This document shows positions 10,301 to 18,351 of a stretch of DNA of 64,000 bases, piece by piece. Positions within the stretch are counted from its first letter, which is position 1; every line of letters starts with the position of its first letter. The position numbers were made by a program, and so were the translations under genes. A model generated the notes under the pieces. The model made no database searches. It saw only the letters and a list, made by a program, of their open reading frames with translations, and was not told the DNA's origin. Source of the DNA: Paraburkholderia domus (GTDB lineage: Bacteria > Pseudomonadota > Gammaproteobacteria > Burkholderiales > Burkholderiaceae); NCBI RefSeq assembly GCF_905220705.1, contig NZ_CAJNAT010000019.1, positions 85,221 to 149,220 of the forward strand. The letters run 5' to 3'.

Positions 10301-11995
10301 GCCGCAGCAATCGACAGCGTGCGCGACGAAGCCTGGCCGCAAGCGCGCACCACCGACGAGATGCACGAAGCGCTGACCGGCCTCGCCTGCATCACCGAGG
10401 CCGAAGCGCGCAACGAAGAGGGCTGGCCCGCGTGGCTCGGATCGCTTGCCGAATCCGGCCGGGCGACCCGTGTGCGGATCGCCGACGGCGAAGCGCTGTG
10501 GCTGCCCGCCGAGCGCCTGACCTGTTTCCAGGCGCTCTACCCTGACGCTCCGTTTGAACCGCCGCTGACCGCACCGAAGGGCTACACCGACACGTGGAGC
10601 GCGGACGACGCGCTGCTCGACGTGCTGCGCGCCCGGCTGACCGGCTTCGGCCCGCTCCCGGTGCGTGCAATTGCACAGGCGCTGAGCTTGCCCGCGGCAT
10701 CCGTCGAACAAACATTGACGCGTCTCGAAGCGGAAGGCTACGTGATGCGCGGCCGCTTCTCGCCGGGCGCAACCGAAGAAGAATGGTGCGAGCGTCATTT
10801 ACTGGCGCGGATCCACCGTTACACGGTGAAACGCTTGCGCCGCGAAATCGAACCGGTGGAACGGCACGATTTCATGCGCTTTCTATTCGAGTGGCAGCAT
10901 TTGACACCGGACACGCGCAGCGAGGGACGCGACGCGCTGGCCGCCGTGCTCGACCAGATGGAGGGTTTTCAGGCTGCGGCGGCCGCATGGGAAGAAGACA
11001 TCCTGCCGGCACGCGTCAAGGCGTACTCGAACGTTTCGCTGGACGAACTATGCCGTGCCGGCAAGATCGTCTGGACCCGCCTGACCGAGCGGGCACGCAG
11101 TGCTGCGGGACCGGTGCGCAGCACGCCGATCGTGCTTTTGCCGCGCGCTCAGGTGCGCGTATGGCGCGCACTGATCGACCCGTCGAAACAACCGGAGCTA
11201 TCGGCTCGCGCGCAAATCGTCCATGACACATTATTGCAACATGGTGCGATGTTCTTCGACGAATTGCTGACCGAGGTCAGCGGCTTGCGCATGGAGCTGG
11301 AGAACGCGCTGGGCGAGCTGGTTGCAGCTGGCCTCGCGAATTCCGACAGTTTCGCCGGCTTGCGGGCGTTATTGAAACCCGTCGCCAAACGCAGTGCCTA
11401 TTCGAGTAGCCGGCGAGTCAGGTCGAGCGCATTGATCGGAGGAATGGACGATGCGGGACGCTGGGCCCTGGTCAGTCGGCGGCCCGTCGTTACTGCGGCG
11501 GAAACCTCGCCGGCGCGTCGTCAGCAGTTCGCCCCCGACATACTTGAGCACGTCGCGATGACCTTGCTGCGCCGTTATGGTGTGGTGTTCTGGCGTTTGC
11601 TCGAACGCGAGGCCGAATGGCTGCCGCCGTGGCGGGATCTGTTGCGCGTGTTTCAGCGGCTCGAAGCGCGCGGCGTCGTTCGCGGCGGTCGGTTTGTGAA
11701 TGGCCTCGCTGGCGAACAGTTTGCTTTGCCGGAAGCGATTCCACTGTTGCGGGAGGTTCGACGGCATGCGAACGACGGTGCTTTTGTGTGCGTCGCCGGA
11801 ACGGATCCTTTGAATCTTGCGGGTACGTTGCTGGTCGGCGAGCGGGTGCCTGCTGTTGCAGGGAATCGGGTTTTGTATCGGGATGGGGTCGTTGTCGCGA
11901 CGCTTGTTGCCGGCACTTTCTGGTTCGATCCCTCGGTGGAAGCGATTCCCGTCGAGCGGGAGCGCGCCCGGAGCGTGTTGGCCCGGCGGTTCTGA
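7391..11995 (+). CDS. lhr: Lhr-type DEAD/DEAH-box helicase
   Basis: A 1534-residue superfamily-2 helicase. The N-terminal core has Walker A 'APTGSGKT' (about residue 95), motif II 'VDEIHA', 'GLSATQ', and the second RecA lobe with 'FVNTRRMAERAARHL' and 'QRVGRSGHH'. The long C-terminal region ('ENADYAVVLEP', 'RILRIESGRVRVED' and downstream winged-helix and Lhr-core parts) matches bacterial large helicase-related proteins, whose members act in DNA repair. Length is normal for the long bacterial form. The start is uncertain: ATG at 7391 or 7421, both with poor ribosome sites. An acidic low-complexity insert (EA/ET/DT repeats) interrupts the middle. Confidence 0.9.
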   Translation: MARRAPIYASMTSASISATAFGAPTDASAFDSASETTPDAVLNPASGLFTPSALDDFHPAVAGWFLKTFPAPTDAQAAAWPQIRSGRSTLVAAPTGSGKTLTAFLSALDELVQQGLANGGALPDETLVVYVSPLKALSNDIRLNLQMPLQGIAAELDALGLPPLDIRTAVRTGDTTQQERNALKKRAPHILVTTPESLYVLLGSDSGRRMLSTVRTVIVDEIHALAGSKRGSHLALSLERLDALCQRRLPRIGLSATQKPVSAVARFLVGGASIESGIPADCAIIDVGHIRERDLALEIPPVPLEAVMPNEVWERVYDRLAELVAMHRTTLIFVNTRRMAERAARHLTERLGKEVVAAHHGSLAKEHRFDAEQRLKRGELRVLIATASLELGIDIGDVDLVCQMGSPRAIAPFLQRVGRSGHHVGGMPKGRLFPASRDDLIECAALLDCVRRGELDALRIPRAPLDVLAQQIVAEVSSAEWSEDALFEMTRRAAPYAELEREQYDAVLRMLADGYTSRHGPRGAYIHRDAVSGTLRGRRGGKLVAVTSGGTIPENADYAVVLEPQAINIGTVNEDFAVESLAGDVFQLGNASYRILRIESGRVRVEDAQGQPPNIPFWLGEAPGRSDELSFGVARLREQIGRLLDGKNADAVVSIDEARSTEAEAEAEAEAEAETETDTRTDTEVMAARLQRAIDWLIDTLNLDEAAARQIVDYLARARAALSVLPTQNTLVMERFFDESGGTQLVIHAPFGSRVNRAWGLALRKRFCRTFNFELQAAATEDAIVLSLTGSHSFILDDVWRYLHSNSAEHLLIQALLDAPLFGVRWRWNATTALGLPRYTGGRKTPPQLQRMRSEDLLASVFPEQAACLENIVGERELPHHPLVDQTVDDCLHEAMDSESWLALLRRIEQGGVQLIARDLPAPSPLAAEILNAKPYAYLDDAPIEERRTQAVLNRRWSDPSSADDLGALDAAAIDSVRDEAWPQARTTDEMHEALTGLACITEAEARNEEGWPAWLGSLAESGRATRVRIADGEALWLPAERLTCFQALYPDAPFEPPLTAPKGYTDTWSADDALLDVLRARLTGFGPLPVRAIAQALSLPAASVEQTLTRLEAEGYVMRGRFSPGATEEEWCERHLLARIHRYTVKRLRREIEPVERHDFMRFLFEWQHLTPDTRSEGRDALAAVLDQMEGFQAAAAAWEEDILPARVKAYSNVSLDELCRAGKIVWTRLTERARSAAGPVRSTPIVLLPRAQVRVWRALIDPSKQPELSARAQIVHDTLLQHGAMFFDELLTEVSGLRMELENALGELVAAGLANSDSFAGLRALLKPVAKRSAYSSSRRVRSSALIGGMDDAGRWALVSRRPVVTAAETSPARRQQFAPDILEHVAMTLLRRYGVVFWRLLEREAEWLPPWRDLLRVFQRLEARGVVRGGRFVNGLAGEQFALPEAIPLLREVRRHANDGAFVCVAGTDPLNLAGTLLVGERVPAVAGNRVLYRDGVVVATLVAGTFWFDPSVEAIPVERERARSVLARRF
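9373..9420 (+). repeat. Hexanucleotide microsatellite inside lhr
   Basis: Six perfect copies of TGAGGC followed by two TGAGAC units encode an alternating Glu-Ala/Glu-Thr run. Because the unit is six bases, copy-number change would alter linker length without shifting the frame. Confidence 0.95.
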
Positions 11996-12082
11996 GGCCG
12001 TTTTGAAGCGGTTTCGAGGCTTCGCGCCAGCGCGCACCTCACACAAAACCCTAAAGCCGAAGGCCATCTCAACCGTTAATGC

Positions 12083-12106
12083 TTATAAGCCCGGTTTATA
12101 AGCCCG
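12083..12106 (+). repeat. Tandem direct repeat upstream of rpfR
   Basis: TTATAAGCCCG occurs twice with a 13-base period, at 12083-12093 and 12096-12106. A TACAAT hexamer at 12124-12129 could be the -10 box of the rpfR promoter, placing the repeats around -30 to -50, where an activator could bind. No good -35 box is seen. Confidence 0.45.
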
Positions 12107-12217
12107 AACTCTAGCCGCTTCGCTACAATGGGGCCAGTCTTTAAGTATGATGAAGACTGTTTGCCGTCAACCCGCCTTCACAGTGGGCTCATCGGCACAC
12201 ACCGCCCCGGGGATCTC

Positions 12218-14221
12218 ATGAACGACGACCAACACGAGCAGGTGCTTTTTGCCCAGTTCGGCACTAGCAGCCCTTGCTGGCGTCTGTCGAACGACAGCAA
12301 CGCATTGGAACTCACGCCCGTTACCGGCGACGTGCCAGCCAATGTCGCCATTCCGCTGAATCCCCAGCAGGCTTCGCAAATCCGTTGCCTCACCGGCGTC
12401 ACCTCGCACCTCATCCTCGACGTGCGGCTGTTCGGCGAACCGCTGCGCCTGCACCTCGTCGGCAAAAAACTCGCCAGCAATACGTGGGCAGGCACGGCCT
12501 CGGCCTATGACGACACGGAATCCGTCGCACGCGATCTGGTCCATGGCCTCTCGTTCGCCGAACAGGTCGTCTCCGAAGTCAATTCGGTCGTGGTGATCGT
12601 CGACAGGCATGGCCGTATACAGCGCTTCAACCGTCTCGCCGAGGAACTCACGGGCGTCAAGGAAGAAGACATCGTCGGCCGCAATGTGTGGGCGCTCTTC
12701 ATGTCCACGGAAGCGGGCGCGGCCTCCAGTCAGAACATCTCGGGCTTCTTCAATCGCGGCGTTTCGTACGAAGTCGAGCGGCGCGTGAAAACCATTCACG
12801 GCGAACGGCTCTTCCTGTTTCGCAACAAGTTCGTGCAAAGCGGCAGCGGCGTCGAGGAACAGTTCCTGATCTGCTCGGGGACCGACATCACCGAAGAACG
12901 GCTCGCGCAGGAACGGCTCACCGAACTGGCGAACACGGATTCGCTCACTGGCCTCGCCAATCGCAACGCCATCCAGGACAAGATCCGTACCGCGATCGAA
13001 GAAGCCGGGCCGGACGAATCCGTCGGCGTGCTGTTCCTGGATCTCGACAACTTCAAGAAGGTCAATGACCACTACGGCCACGTCTTCGGCGACCGGTTGA
13101 TCCGCGACGTGTCGACAGCCATCAGTGCCTGCCTGAACGACGGCGATGCGCTCGCGCGCCTCGGCGGCGACGAATTCATCGTGCTCGCGGCCAAAGGCAC
13201 CGCTCACGATCTCGAAGCCACCGCGCAGCGCATTCTCGAACGCCTGCGTACGCCGTTCAGCCTGGGGCTCGTCGAGGTCTACACCGGCTGCTCGATCGGT
13301 ATCGCGCGGTATCCGGAACACGGCGACGGCCTCGAATCGCTGATCCGTTCCGCGGACACGGCGATGTACGTTGCCAAAGATGAGGGCAAGCGCACCTCTC
13401 GCGTGTTCTCGCCCGACATGAACCGCAAGGTCGCCGAGTACATGTGGCTCGACACCAACTTGCGGCGCGGTCTCGAAGAGGGCCAGCTGACGCTGCACTA
13501 TCAGCCCAAGCTCGTGCTAGCCACCGGCGTGGTGCAGGGCGCGGAGGCGCTGGTGCGCTGGAACTCGCCGGAGCGCGGGCAGATCATGCCGGCCGAGTTC
13601 ATCCGCTATGCCGAAGAGTCCGGACTGATCGGCGTACTCGGCCGCTGGGTCATGCAAACCGCTGCCAGGCAAGCGGCCAAATGGAAGGCGGACGGCTACA
13701 ACCTGCGCATCGCGATCAACGTGTCGGCACGGCAACTGGTCGATACCGCCGTGGTGCGGCATTTCAGTGAAGCGCTGCAATGCGCGAATCTCGATCCGTG
13801 CCTGATCGACCTCGAACTCACCGAGAGCTGCCTGATCGAGGACGAAGCGGCTGCGATCGATCTGATCAAGCAGTTCCGCCAGGTTGGCGCGCAGGTTCAT
13901 CTGGACGATTTCGGCACCGGCTATTCGTCGCTCTCGCAGTTGGGCCGCATTCCGCTCGACGTGATCAAACTCGACCGCAGTTTCGTCCGCTCGATCAATG
14001 CCGACACCAAAGCGCAAGCACTGGTGCGCTCGATGGTGGTGGTCGCGCAGGAACTGAATTTCAAGGTGGTCGCCGAAGGCATCGAAACCGAATCGGAAGA
14101 GTCGTTCATGAAGGGGCTGGGCGTCGACTACGTGCAAGGCTTCCTGTACGGTCAGGCCATGCCGGCCGCGGAATTCGAGCGCTGGTTGCAGGATAGGCAG
14201 AAGCTCAGACTGATTGCCTGA
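12218..14221 (+). CDS. rpfR: RpfR: BDSF receptor, PAS-GGDEF-EAL protein
   Basis: A 667-residue intracellular receptor with an N-terminal domain of the RpfF-interacting type (1-100), a PAS domain (about 110-225), a GGDEF domain with intact GGDEF at about 316-320, and an EAL domain with EAL at about 443-445 plus 'DDFGTGYSSL' and 'IKLDRSF'. In Burkholderia cenocepacia, cis-2-dodecenoic acid binds the PAS region of RpfR and stimulates cyclic-di-GMP breakdown by its EAL domain (established knowledge). Both output motifs are intact here. ATG 12218 fits homologues; the frame is open back to 12128. The BDSF synthase gene lies immediately downstream in the opposite direction, which supports the identification. 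Confidence 0.9.
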   Translation: MNDDQHEQVLFAQFGTSSPCWRLSNDSNALELTPVTGDVPANVAIPLNPQQASQIRCLTGVTSHLILDVRLFGEPLRLHLVGKKLASNTWAGTASAYDDTESVARDLVHGLSFAEQVVSEVNSVVVIVDRHGRIQRFNRLAEELTGVKEEDIVGRNVWALFMSTEAGAASSQNISGFFNRGVSYEVERRVKTIHGERLFLFRNKFVQSGSGVEEQFLICSGTDITEERLAQERLTELANTDSLTGLANRNAIQDKIRTAIEEAGPDESVGVLFLDLDNFKKVNDHYGHVFGDRLIRDVSTAISACLNDGDALARLGGDEFIVLAAKGTAHDLEATAQRILERLRTPFSLGLVEVYTGCSIGIARYPEHGDGLESLIRSADTAMYVAKDEGKRTSRVFSPDMNRKVAEYMWLDTNLRRGLEEGQLTLHYQPKLVLATGVVQGAEALVRWNSPERGQIMPAEFIRYAEESGLIGVLGRWVMQTAARQAAKWKADGYNLRIAINVSARQLVDTAVVRHFSEALQCANLDPCLIDLELTESCLIEDEAAAIDLIKQFRQVGAQVHLDDFGTGYSSLSQLGRIPLDVIKLDRSFVRSINADTKAQALVRSMVVVAQELNFKVVAEGIETESEESFMKGLGVDYVQGFLYGQAMPAAEFERWLQDRQKLRLIA

Positions 14222-14260
14222 GCTTCGCGCGCCCCGAAGGAAGTCGCCTGCCCCGCAGGA

Positions 14261-14277
14261 AATCCCCTTGGGGGATT
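14261..14277. terminator. Hairpin between convergent rpfR and rpfF
   Basis: AATCCCC-TTG-GGGGATT forms a perfect 7-base stem in the 140-base gap between the two convergent stops. More G/C-rich stem material follows up to about 14315. It probably ends transcription from both sides. Confidence 0.55.
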
Positions 14278-14361
14278 GGAGGGCGCCCCGAAGGAGGTTC
14301 CCTTGGGGGGCCCCGGCGTTGTGGATCGTTATGGGTCGATGTCGTCGAGACTCGGAGCGAT

Positions 14362-15249
14362 TCAGGCGAAATTGGCCGCGCTGGAGGCCGTCTGGCGCAG
14401 GTTCGAAGTACGGCGGTTTTGCAGCATCACCAGCCGCTCCATGAAGGCGAGGTCCTTCTCCTCGATCGTGAAGGCTGCGTCCACCCAGTCCTCGGTAATT
14501 TCCATCAGCTCGGCGCGCGAAAGTTGCAGCACACGCTGGCGCGCCCGCAGCATCGCGCGGATTCCGTTCATCTTCGGCCTGAGCGTGTCGATGAAGGTGC
14601 GCGTCGCCATATAAGCGTCGCCCGGCTCGAACAGGCTGTCGACCAACCCCTTGCCGAAGTGCCACTCAGCCGTATGCGACTCGCCCACGCCGATCAACTC
14701 CTCGGCAAGCCGCATACCCACCTTGCGCGCGACCAGCGAATAACCGCCCATGCCCGGGAACAGGTTGAATGCGATCTCCGGGAAGCCCATGCGCGCATCG
14801 TTCTGCGCCAGCAGGAAATGGTGCGCCAGTGCCGCCTCGAAGCCCCCTCCAAGCGCCGTGCCCTCCACCATCGCGATCGAAATCGCCCCCGTGTCGAAGC
14901 CGCGCGCCGCCGCGTGCACACAATCGACACAGGCTCGCGCGTACGCCATCAGCGCCTGGCGCCTGCCAGAGCGAATCGAGTCGGCGAAGAAATCGAGGTC
15001 GCCCCCTACGTTGAACATGGTCGGAATCAACGAGCCGGTCACCCAGAAGTCGATCGGCAAGCCGGACTCTCGTGCTGCCTGTGCGAGACCCAGAATGTCG
15101 TGCACCAGTTCGAGATTAAAACAGGGACGCGGCTGCGCCCGCAGCATCATCCACATGATGTTGCGGCCTTCTTCGTAGTAAGCGGAGACTTGCGACAAAT
15201 TGCCGGCCTCGAGGAACGGGCGGCAGGCGTGGTGATTATGCAGATTCAT
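14362..15249 (-). CDS. rpfF: RpfF: cis-2-dodecenoic acid (BDSF) synthase, crotonase family
   Basis: A 295-residue crotonase-fold enzyme. RpfF proteins act on acyl-ACP both as dehydratase and thioesterase to release the diffusible fatty-acid signal. 'VEGTALGGGFEAALAHHFLLA' and 'MGFPEIAFNLFPGMGG' each carry a Glu at the positions used as catalytic residues in the family. 'MLRAQPRPCFNLELVHDI' near the N terminus is also typical of RpfF. ATG 15249 is preceded by AAGGACC; the frame stays open upstream but those residues do not look coding. It is convergent with rpfR, its receptor gene. Confidence 0.9.
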   Translation of the reverse strand: MNLHNHHACRPFLEAGNLSQVSAYYEEGRNIMWMMLRAQPRPCFNLELVHDILGLAQAARESGLPIDFWVTGSLIPTMFNVGGDLDFFADSIRSGRRQALMAYARACVDCVHAAARGFDTGAISIAMVEGTALGGGFEAALAHHFLLAQNDARMGFPEIAFNLFPGMGGYSLVARKVGMRLAEELIGVGESHTAEWHFGKGLVDSLFEPGDAYMATRTFIDTLRPKMNGIRAMLRARQRVLQLSRAELMEITEDWVDAAFTIEEKDLAFMERLVMLQNRRTSNLRQTASSAANFA

Positions 15250-15608
15250 TTTGATCGGTCCTTTTAAGGTTAAACGCTGGTAGTGCAATGCGAGCCTAAA
15301 GCAGACCGGAATCGGATGGGAGCGGGGTAACCAACAGATGAATGCAACACACGCGTGAAGCCCCGTCAGATGGAGCGCTGCGGGGAGGACAGTCATGGTG
15401 TAAAGGATGATGGAGACGCAAACGCTTGCGCACCGAAGATGGGCGAAATTCGCCCGTAAATGAGCACCCGGCCGCAATAAATTAGCGAACGAACAATGCT
15501 TGAATTTCTTGCCGGATCGGAAAGAAAAAGAAATAGCTTTCGATTAGGTAATGCAATCGAAAATATAGCTTGTGAATGTTTGTTTTTTTATTTGTGGGCT
15601 AACAGACG
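15250..15608. other. AT-rich intergenic region upstream of rpfF
   Basis: No gene is apparent. The region is unusually AT-rich between about 15475 and 15600 (runs of A and T) and must hold the rpfF promoter on the minus strand. No confident -10/-35 pair could be fixed by eye. Confidence 0.4.
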
Positions 15609-15629
15609 GAATATGCAGTCTGCATATTC
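15609..15629. repeat. Perfect inverted repeat GAATATGCA-GTC-TGCATATTC
   Basis: A perfect 9+9 palindrome with a 3-base centre, about 360 bases upstream of rpfF and 70 bases downstream of the peptidase stop. Its AT-rich symmetric form is operator-like, but it could also belong to the terminator next to it. Confidence 0.6.
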
Positions 15630-15632
15630 AAA

Positions 15633-15655
15633 CGCGGGCGCCCGGAGCGCCCGCG
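15633..15655 (-). terminator. Terminator of M20 peptidase gene
   Basis: A 9-base perfect G/C stem (CGCGGGCGC / GCGCCCGCG) with a 5-base loop, located about 43 bases after the peptidase stop. On the minus strand it is followed by TTTG, a short T-run. Confidence 0.65.
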
Positions 15656-15697
15656 ATTCGAAAGCAACGTTATTGCGCAAACATCAAGGCGCAACGC

Positions 15698-17161
15698 TCA
15701 CGGTGCGGCCGCGATCACTTCGGCAACCGCTGCCGTCAGCTTCTTGCCATACGGCACGTGCAGGAACTCGTTCGGGCCGTGTGCGTTCGACTTCGGCCCG
15801 AGCACGCCGCACACCATGAACTGCGACTTCGGGAAGCCCGACTTCAGTACGTTCATCAACGGAATCGTGCCGCCCTGCCCCATATAGGCAACGTCCGCGC
15901 CGTAGTGCGCGCGCGACGCGTCGTTAAGCGCGGTGGCAAGCCACGGGGCGAGATCGGGCGCGCTCCAGCCGCTCGCCGCGCCGGCGTCCGGCTTGAAGGT
16001 GACCTTGGCGTTGTACGGCGGATCGAATTCGAGCAGCGCCTTCAGTTCGGCCACGGCCTTTTCCGCTTCGATCAGCGGCGGCAGGCGCAGCGACAGTTTG
16101 AACGCCGTGCGCGGACGCAGCACGTTGCCGGCGTCGGCCAGCGCGGGCAAGCCGGCCGCGCCGGTCACCGATAGCGACGGACGCCACGTCGAGTTGAGCA
16201 AGGCCTCTTGCGGATTAGTCGTGGTCGGCAGAACCTGGCGGCCGTCCTGGCCGCAGGCCCACGGCAGCTTTTTCCAGACATCGTCGCCGAGAATTTGAGC
16301 CGTCGCTTCCGCTTCGCGCAGACGGTCCGCCGGGATCGAGACGTGAAAGCCCTTCGGCAGCAGTGTGCCGTTGGCCGAGTCTTCGAGGCGGTCGAACAGT
16401 TGACGCATGATGCGGAAACTCGACGGCGCAATGCCGCCGTAACCGCCCGAGTGAATGCCTTCGTCGAGCACCTGCACTTCCAGGTCGCCGGCGACCAATC
16501 CGCGCAACGACGTAGTGAGCCACAGCTGATCGTAGTTGCCCGCACCCGAATCAAGACACACGACGAGACCGACTTTGCCGAGCCGTTCGCGCAAGGCGTC
16601 GACGTACGGCAGCAGATCGTAGCTACCTGATTCCTCGCAGGTTTCGATCAGGCCGACGCAGCGCGGACGCTCGATGCCTTGCGCGTCCAGCGCGGCCAGG
16701 GCTGTGAGGCTCGCGTAGATCGCGTAGCCGTCGTCGGCGCCGCCGCGGCCGTACAGCTTGTCGTTTTCGAGTTTCGGTGTCCACGGGCCGAGGTCGTTGC
16801 GCCAGCCGTCGAATTCAGGCTGCTTGTCGAGGTGGCCGTACAGCACGATGGTTTCTTCGCTGCCCGATCGCGTCGCGGCCGTTTCGAAGAAAATCACCGG
16901 CGTGCGGCCCGGCAGACGGATCACTTCAAGCTTCAGACCGCGCACGGGTTGCTGTTCGGCCCATCGCGCCGCGTCGGTGACCACGCGCTCAAGATAACCG
17001 TGCTTGACCCACTCGGGATCGAACGCCGGACTCTTGGCCGGCACCGCGATATAGTCGGTGAGCGCAGGCACGATCTCGTCGTTCCATTTGCGGTCTACGA
17101 ATTCGCGTAGCGTGTCCTGGTTGATGCGCTGAGTCTGCTGGGTCGTATCGTCGGAGATCAT
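15698..17161 (-). CDS. M20-family metallopeptidase (dipeptidase-like)
   Basis: A 487-residue cytoplasmic zinc peptidase of the M20 family. 'IVLYGHLDKQP' carries the first His ligand and the adjacent Asp, 'LYGRGGADDGYA' the bridging Asp, and 'IETCEESGSYDL' the catalytic Glu pair; 'HGPNEFLHV' near the C terminus has the last His ligand. It lacks a signal peptide. It probably hydrolyses dipeptides or acylated amino acids; the substrate is not predictable. It stands alone, with its own terminator. Confidence 0.88.
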   Translation of the reverse strand: MISDDTTQQTQRINQDTLREFVDRKWNDEIVPALTDYIAVPAKSPAFDPEWVKHGYLERVVTDAARWAEQQPVRGLKLEVIRLPGRTPVIFFETAATRSGSEETIVLYGHLDKQPEFDGWRNDLGPWTPKLENDKLYGRGGADDGYAIYASLTALAALDAQGIERPRCVGLIETCEESGSYDLLPYVDALRERLGKVGLVVCLDSGAGNYDQLWLTTSLRGLVAGDLEVQVLDEGIHSGGYGGIAPSSFRIMRQLFDRLEDSANGTLLPKGFHVSIPADRLREAEATAQILGDDVWKKLPWACGQDGRQVLPTTTNPQEALLNSTWRPSLSVTGAAGLPALADAGNVLRPRTAFKLSLRLPPLIEAEKAVAELKALLEFDPPYNAKVTFKPDAGAASGWSAPDLAPWLATALNDASRAHYGADVAYMGQGGTIPLMNVLKSGFPKSQFMVCGVLGPKSNAHGPNEFLHVPYGKKLTAAVAEVIAAAP

Positions 17162-17281
17162 GGTGGCGGTCCGTGGGGAATCTGTTCAGTCGAAACGTGA
17201 ATGATAGTCCTGATGCGCGCTGCGCAAAGAAGACAATCGCGCGACAATCGCAGTATATGTCGCGTCCTGGGGAGCCAGACT

Positions 17282-17593
17282 ATGGGTAGCAATGTCGTGG
17301 TTCAGGCCATCGCCGCGGTGCTCGCGCTCGCGCTGTATTTTCTGCCGAGTATTCTCGCGGACCGGCGCAAGCGTCACGACGTGCTGACGCTGGCGCTCTT
17401 CAATGCGTGCCTTGGCTGGACCGGTTTCGGCTGGCTGCTCGCCCTCTATTGGTCGTTGCAGCCGAACCCGCCGAAGAACGTGGCGGGTGAAGTCGTGGAG
17501 ACCCGGAAGATCATGCGGATGCGGGCGTTTTCTTCGGCGCTTCTGGTGCGCGTGCAAAGGCGCGCCACGATGCGTGACCGCGGCGAGAAATAA
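17282..17593 (+). CDS. Small membrane protein, superinfection-immunity family
   Basis: A 103-residue protein with two hydrophobic helices (about 5-25 and 38-60) and a 'LALFNACLGWTGFGWLLALYWSL' type segment; the GWTG-GW core is the hallmark of the family named after phage T4 Imm. In chromosomes these proteins are common and their role is unknown, so the family name should not be read as evidence of a prophage. ATG 17282 follows a GGGGAG ribosome site. It is convergent with the next gene, with no gap. Confidence 0.75.
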   Translation: MGSNVVVQAIAAVLALALYFLPSILADRRKRHDVLTLALFNACLGWTGFGWLLALYWSLQPNPPKNVAGEVVETRKIMRMRAFSSALLVRVQRRATMRDRGEK

Positions 17594-17866
17594 TCAGGCC
17601 GCCCGCCCCATTCTGCCCCACAGCACCGAGCCAGCAGGAATCGAGCGCGGCTCAGCCCGTACGCTCTCGTGCGCGAACATCTCGCGGCGCAGTTCGCCAT
17701 GTTCGTCGAACCACTCGCAAATCAGCCAGTCGCCAGGATTGAGCGCCACCGGACCTGCATACGTCACAGTCATGCGCGCGCCACCTTCCTTCAACGTGAC
17801 GACGTCGCCGGCATTGAAGCGTGCGGCAGGCGATGTTTCGAATGCGTCAATGATAGCGGTCAGCAT
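17594..17866 (-). CDS. YodC-like (DUF2158) small protein
   Basis: A 90-residue protein. 'FNAGDVVTLKEGGARMTVTY' and 'LICEWFDEHGELRREMF' match the DUF2158 pattern: a KOW-like beta strand pair followed by W-F-D. The start at 17866 has a GGGGG ribosome site and gives the family size; the frame is open further upstream. Function unknown. Confidence 0.7.
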   Translation of the reverse strand: MLTAIIDAFETSPAARFNAGDVVTLKEGGARMTVTYAGPVALNPGDWLICEWFDEHGELRREMFAHESVRAEPRSIPAGSVLWGRMGRAA

Positions 17867-18351
17867 ATTCAACCCCCTACGGAACCCGTTGAGCGGAATT
17901 AAGTTATCGCCTGGTGCCTTGCAACATAGAACCCTGCCGAAGGAAAACTCTAAAAAGCTGGCCAAGATTAACAATCGAAATTAACCACGGCAAGTGCTTT
18001 TTATTGATACCGTTTTCATCGTCACTGAAATAGGATTCCCGCTCCGGCGATTGACAGGTCAAGCCGGGAAAACCCTTCAAATCGGCGCCAGGCCGCCACC
18101 CGTGCGGCACTGCACGATAGCAAGACTTACGGCGGAGAACCCTATCCGCAAGTAGAAAATGCGGGCAGGATTTGTCATATCTAACGCGCCGCCATGAAAC
18201 CGATTCGGGTTTATTCCGATCACCGGGAAAGCGGAATTATCTATGAACGGGAAACTCACCGGTAAATGCACCGACGCCAAAACCCGTTTTGTATAAAGTG
18301 CATAATAGTTTCCAGCGGTCACCGTTGAAAACGATTTCGCGCCCGCTATTT
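17867..18351. other. Intergenic, no gene recognised
   Basis: A 485-base stretch with no supported ORF, RNA or clear repeat. It is richer in A/T than its neighbours. The downstream end of the MFS transporter gene abuts it. Confidence 0.4.

Noticed and set aside
17282..17593. Superinfection-immunity protein as a sign of a prophage
   Set aside because: The family is widespread in bacterial chromosomes, and no phage genes or integrase are nearby.
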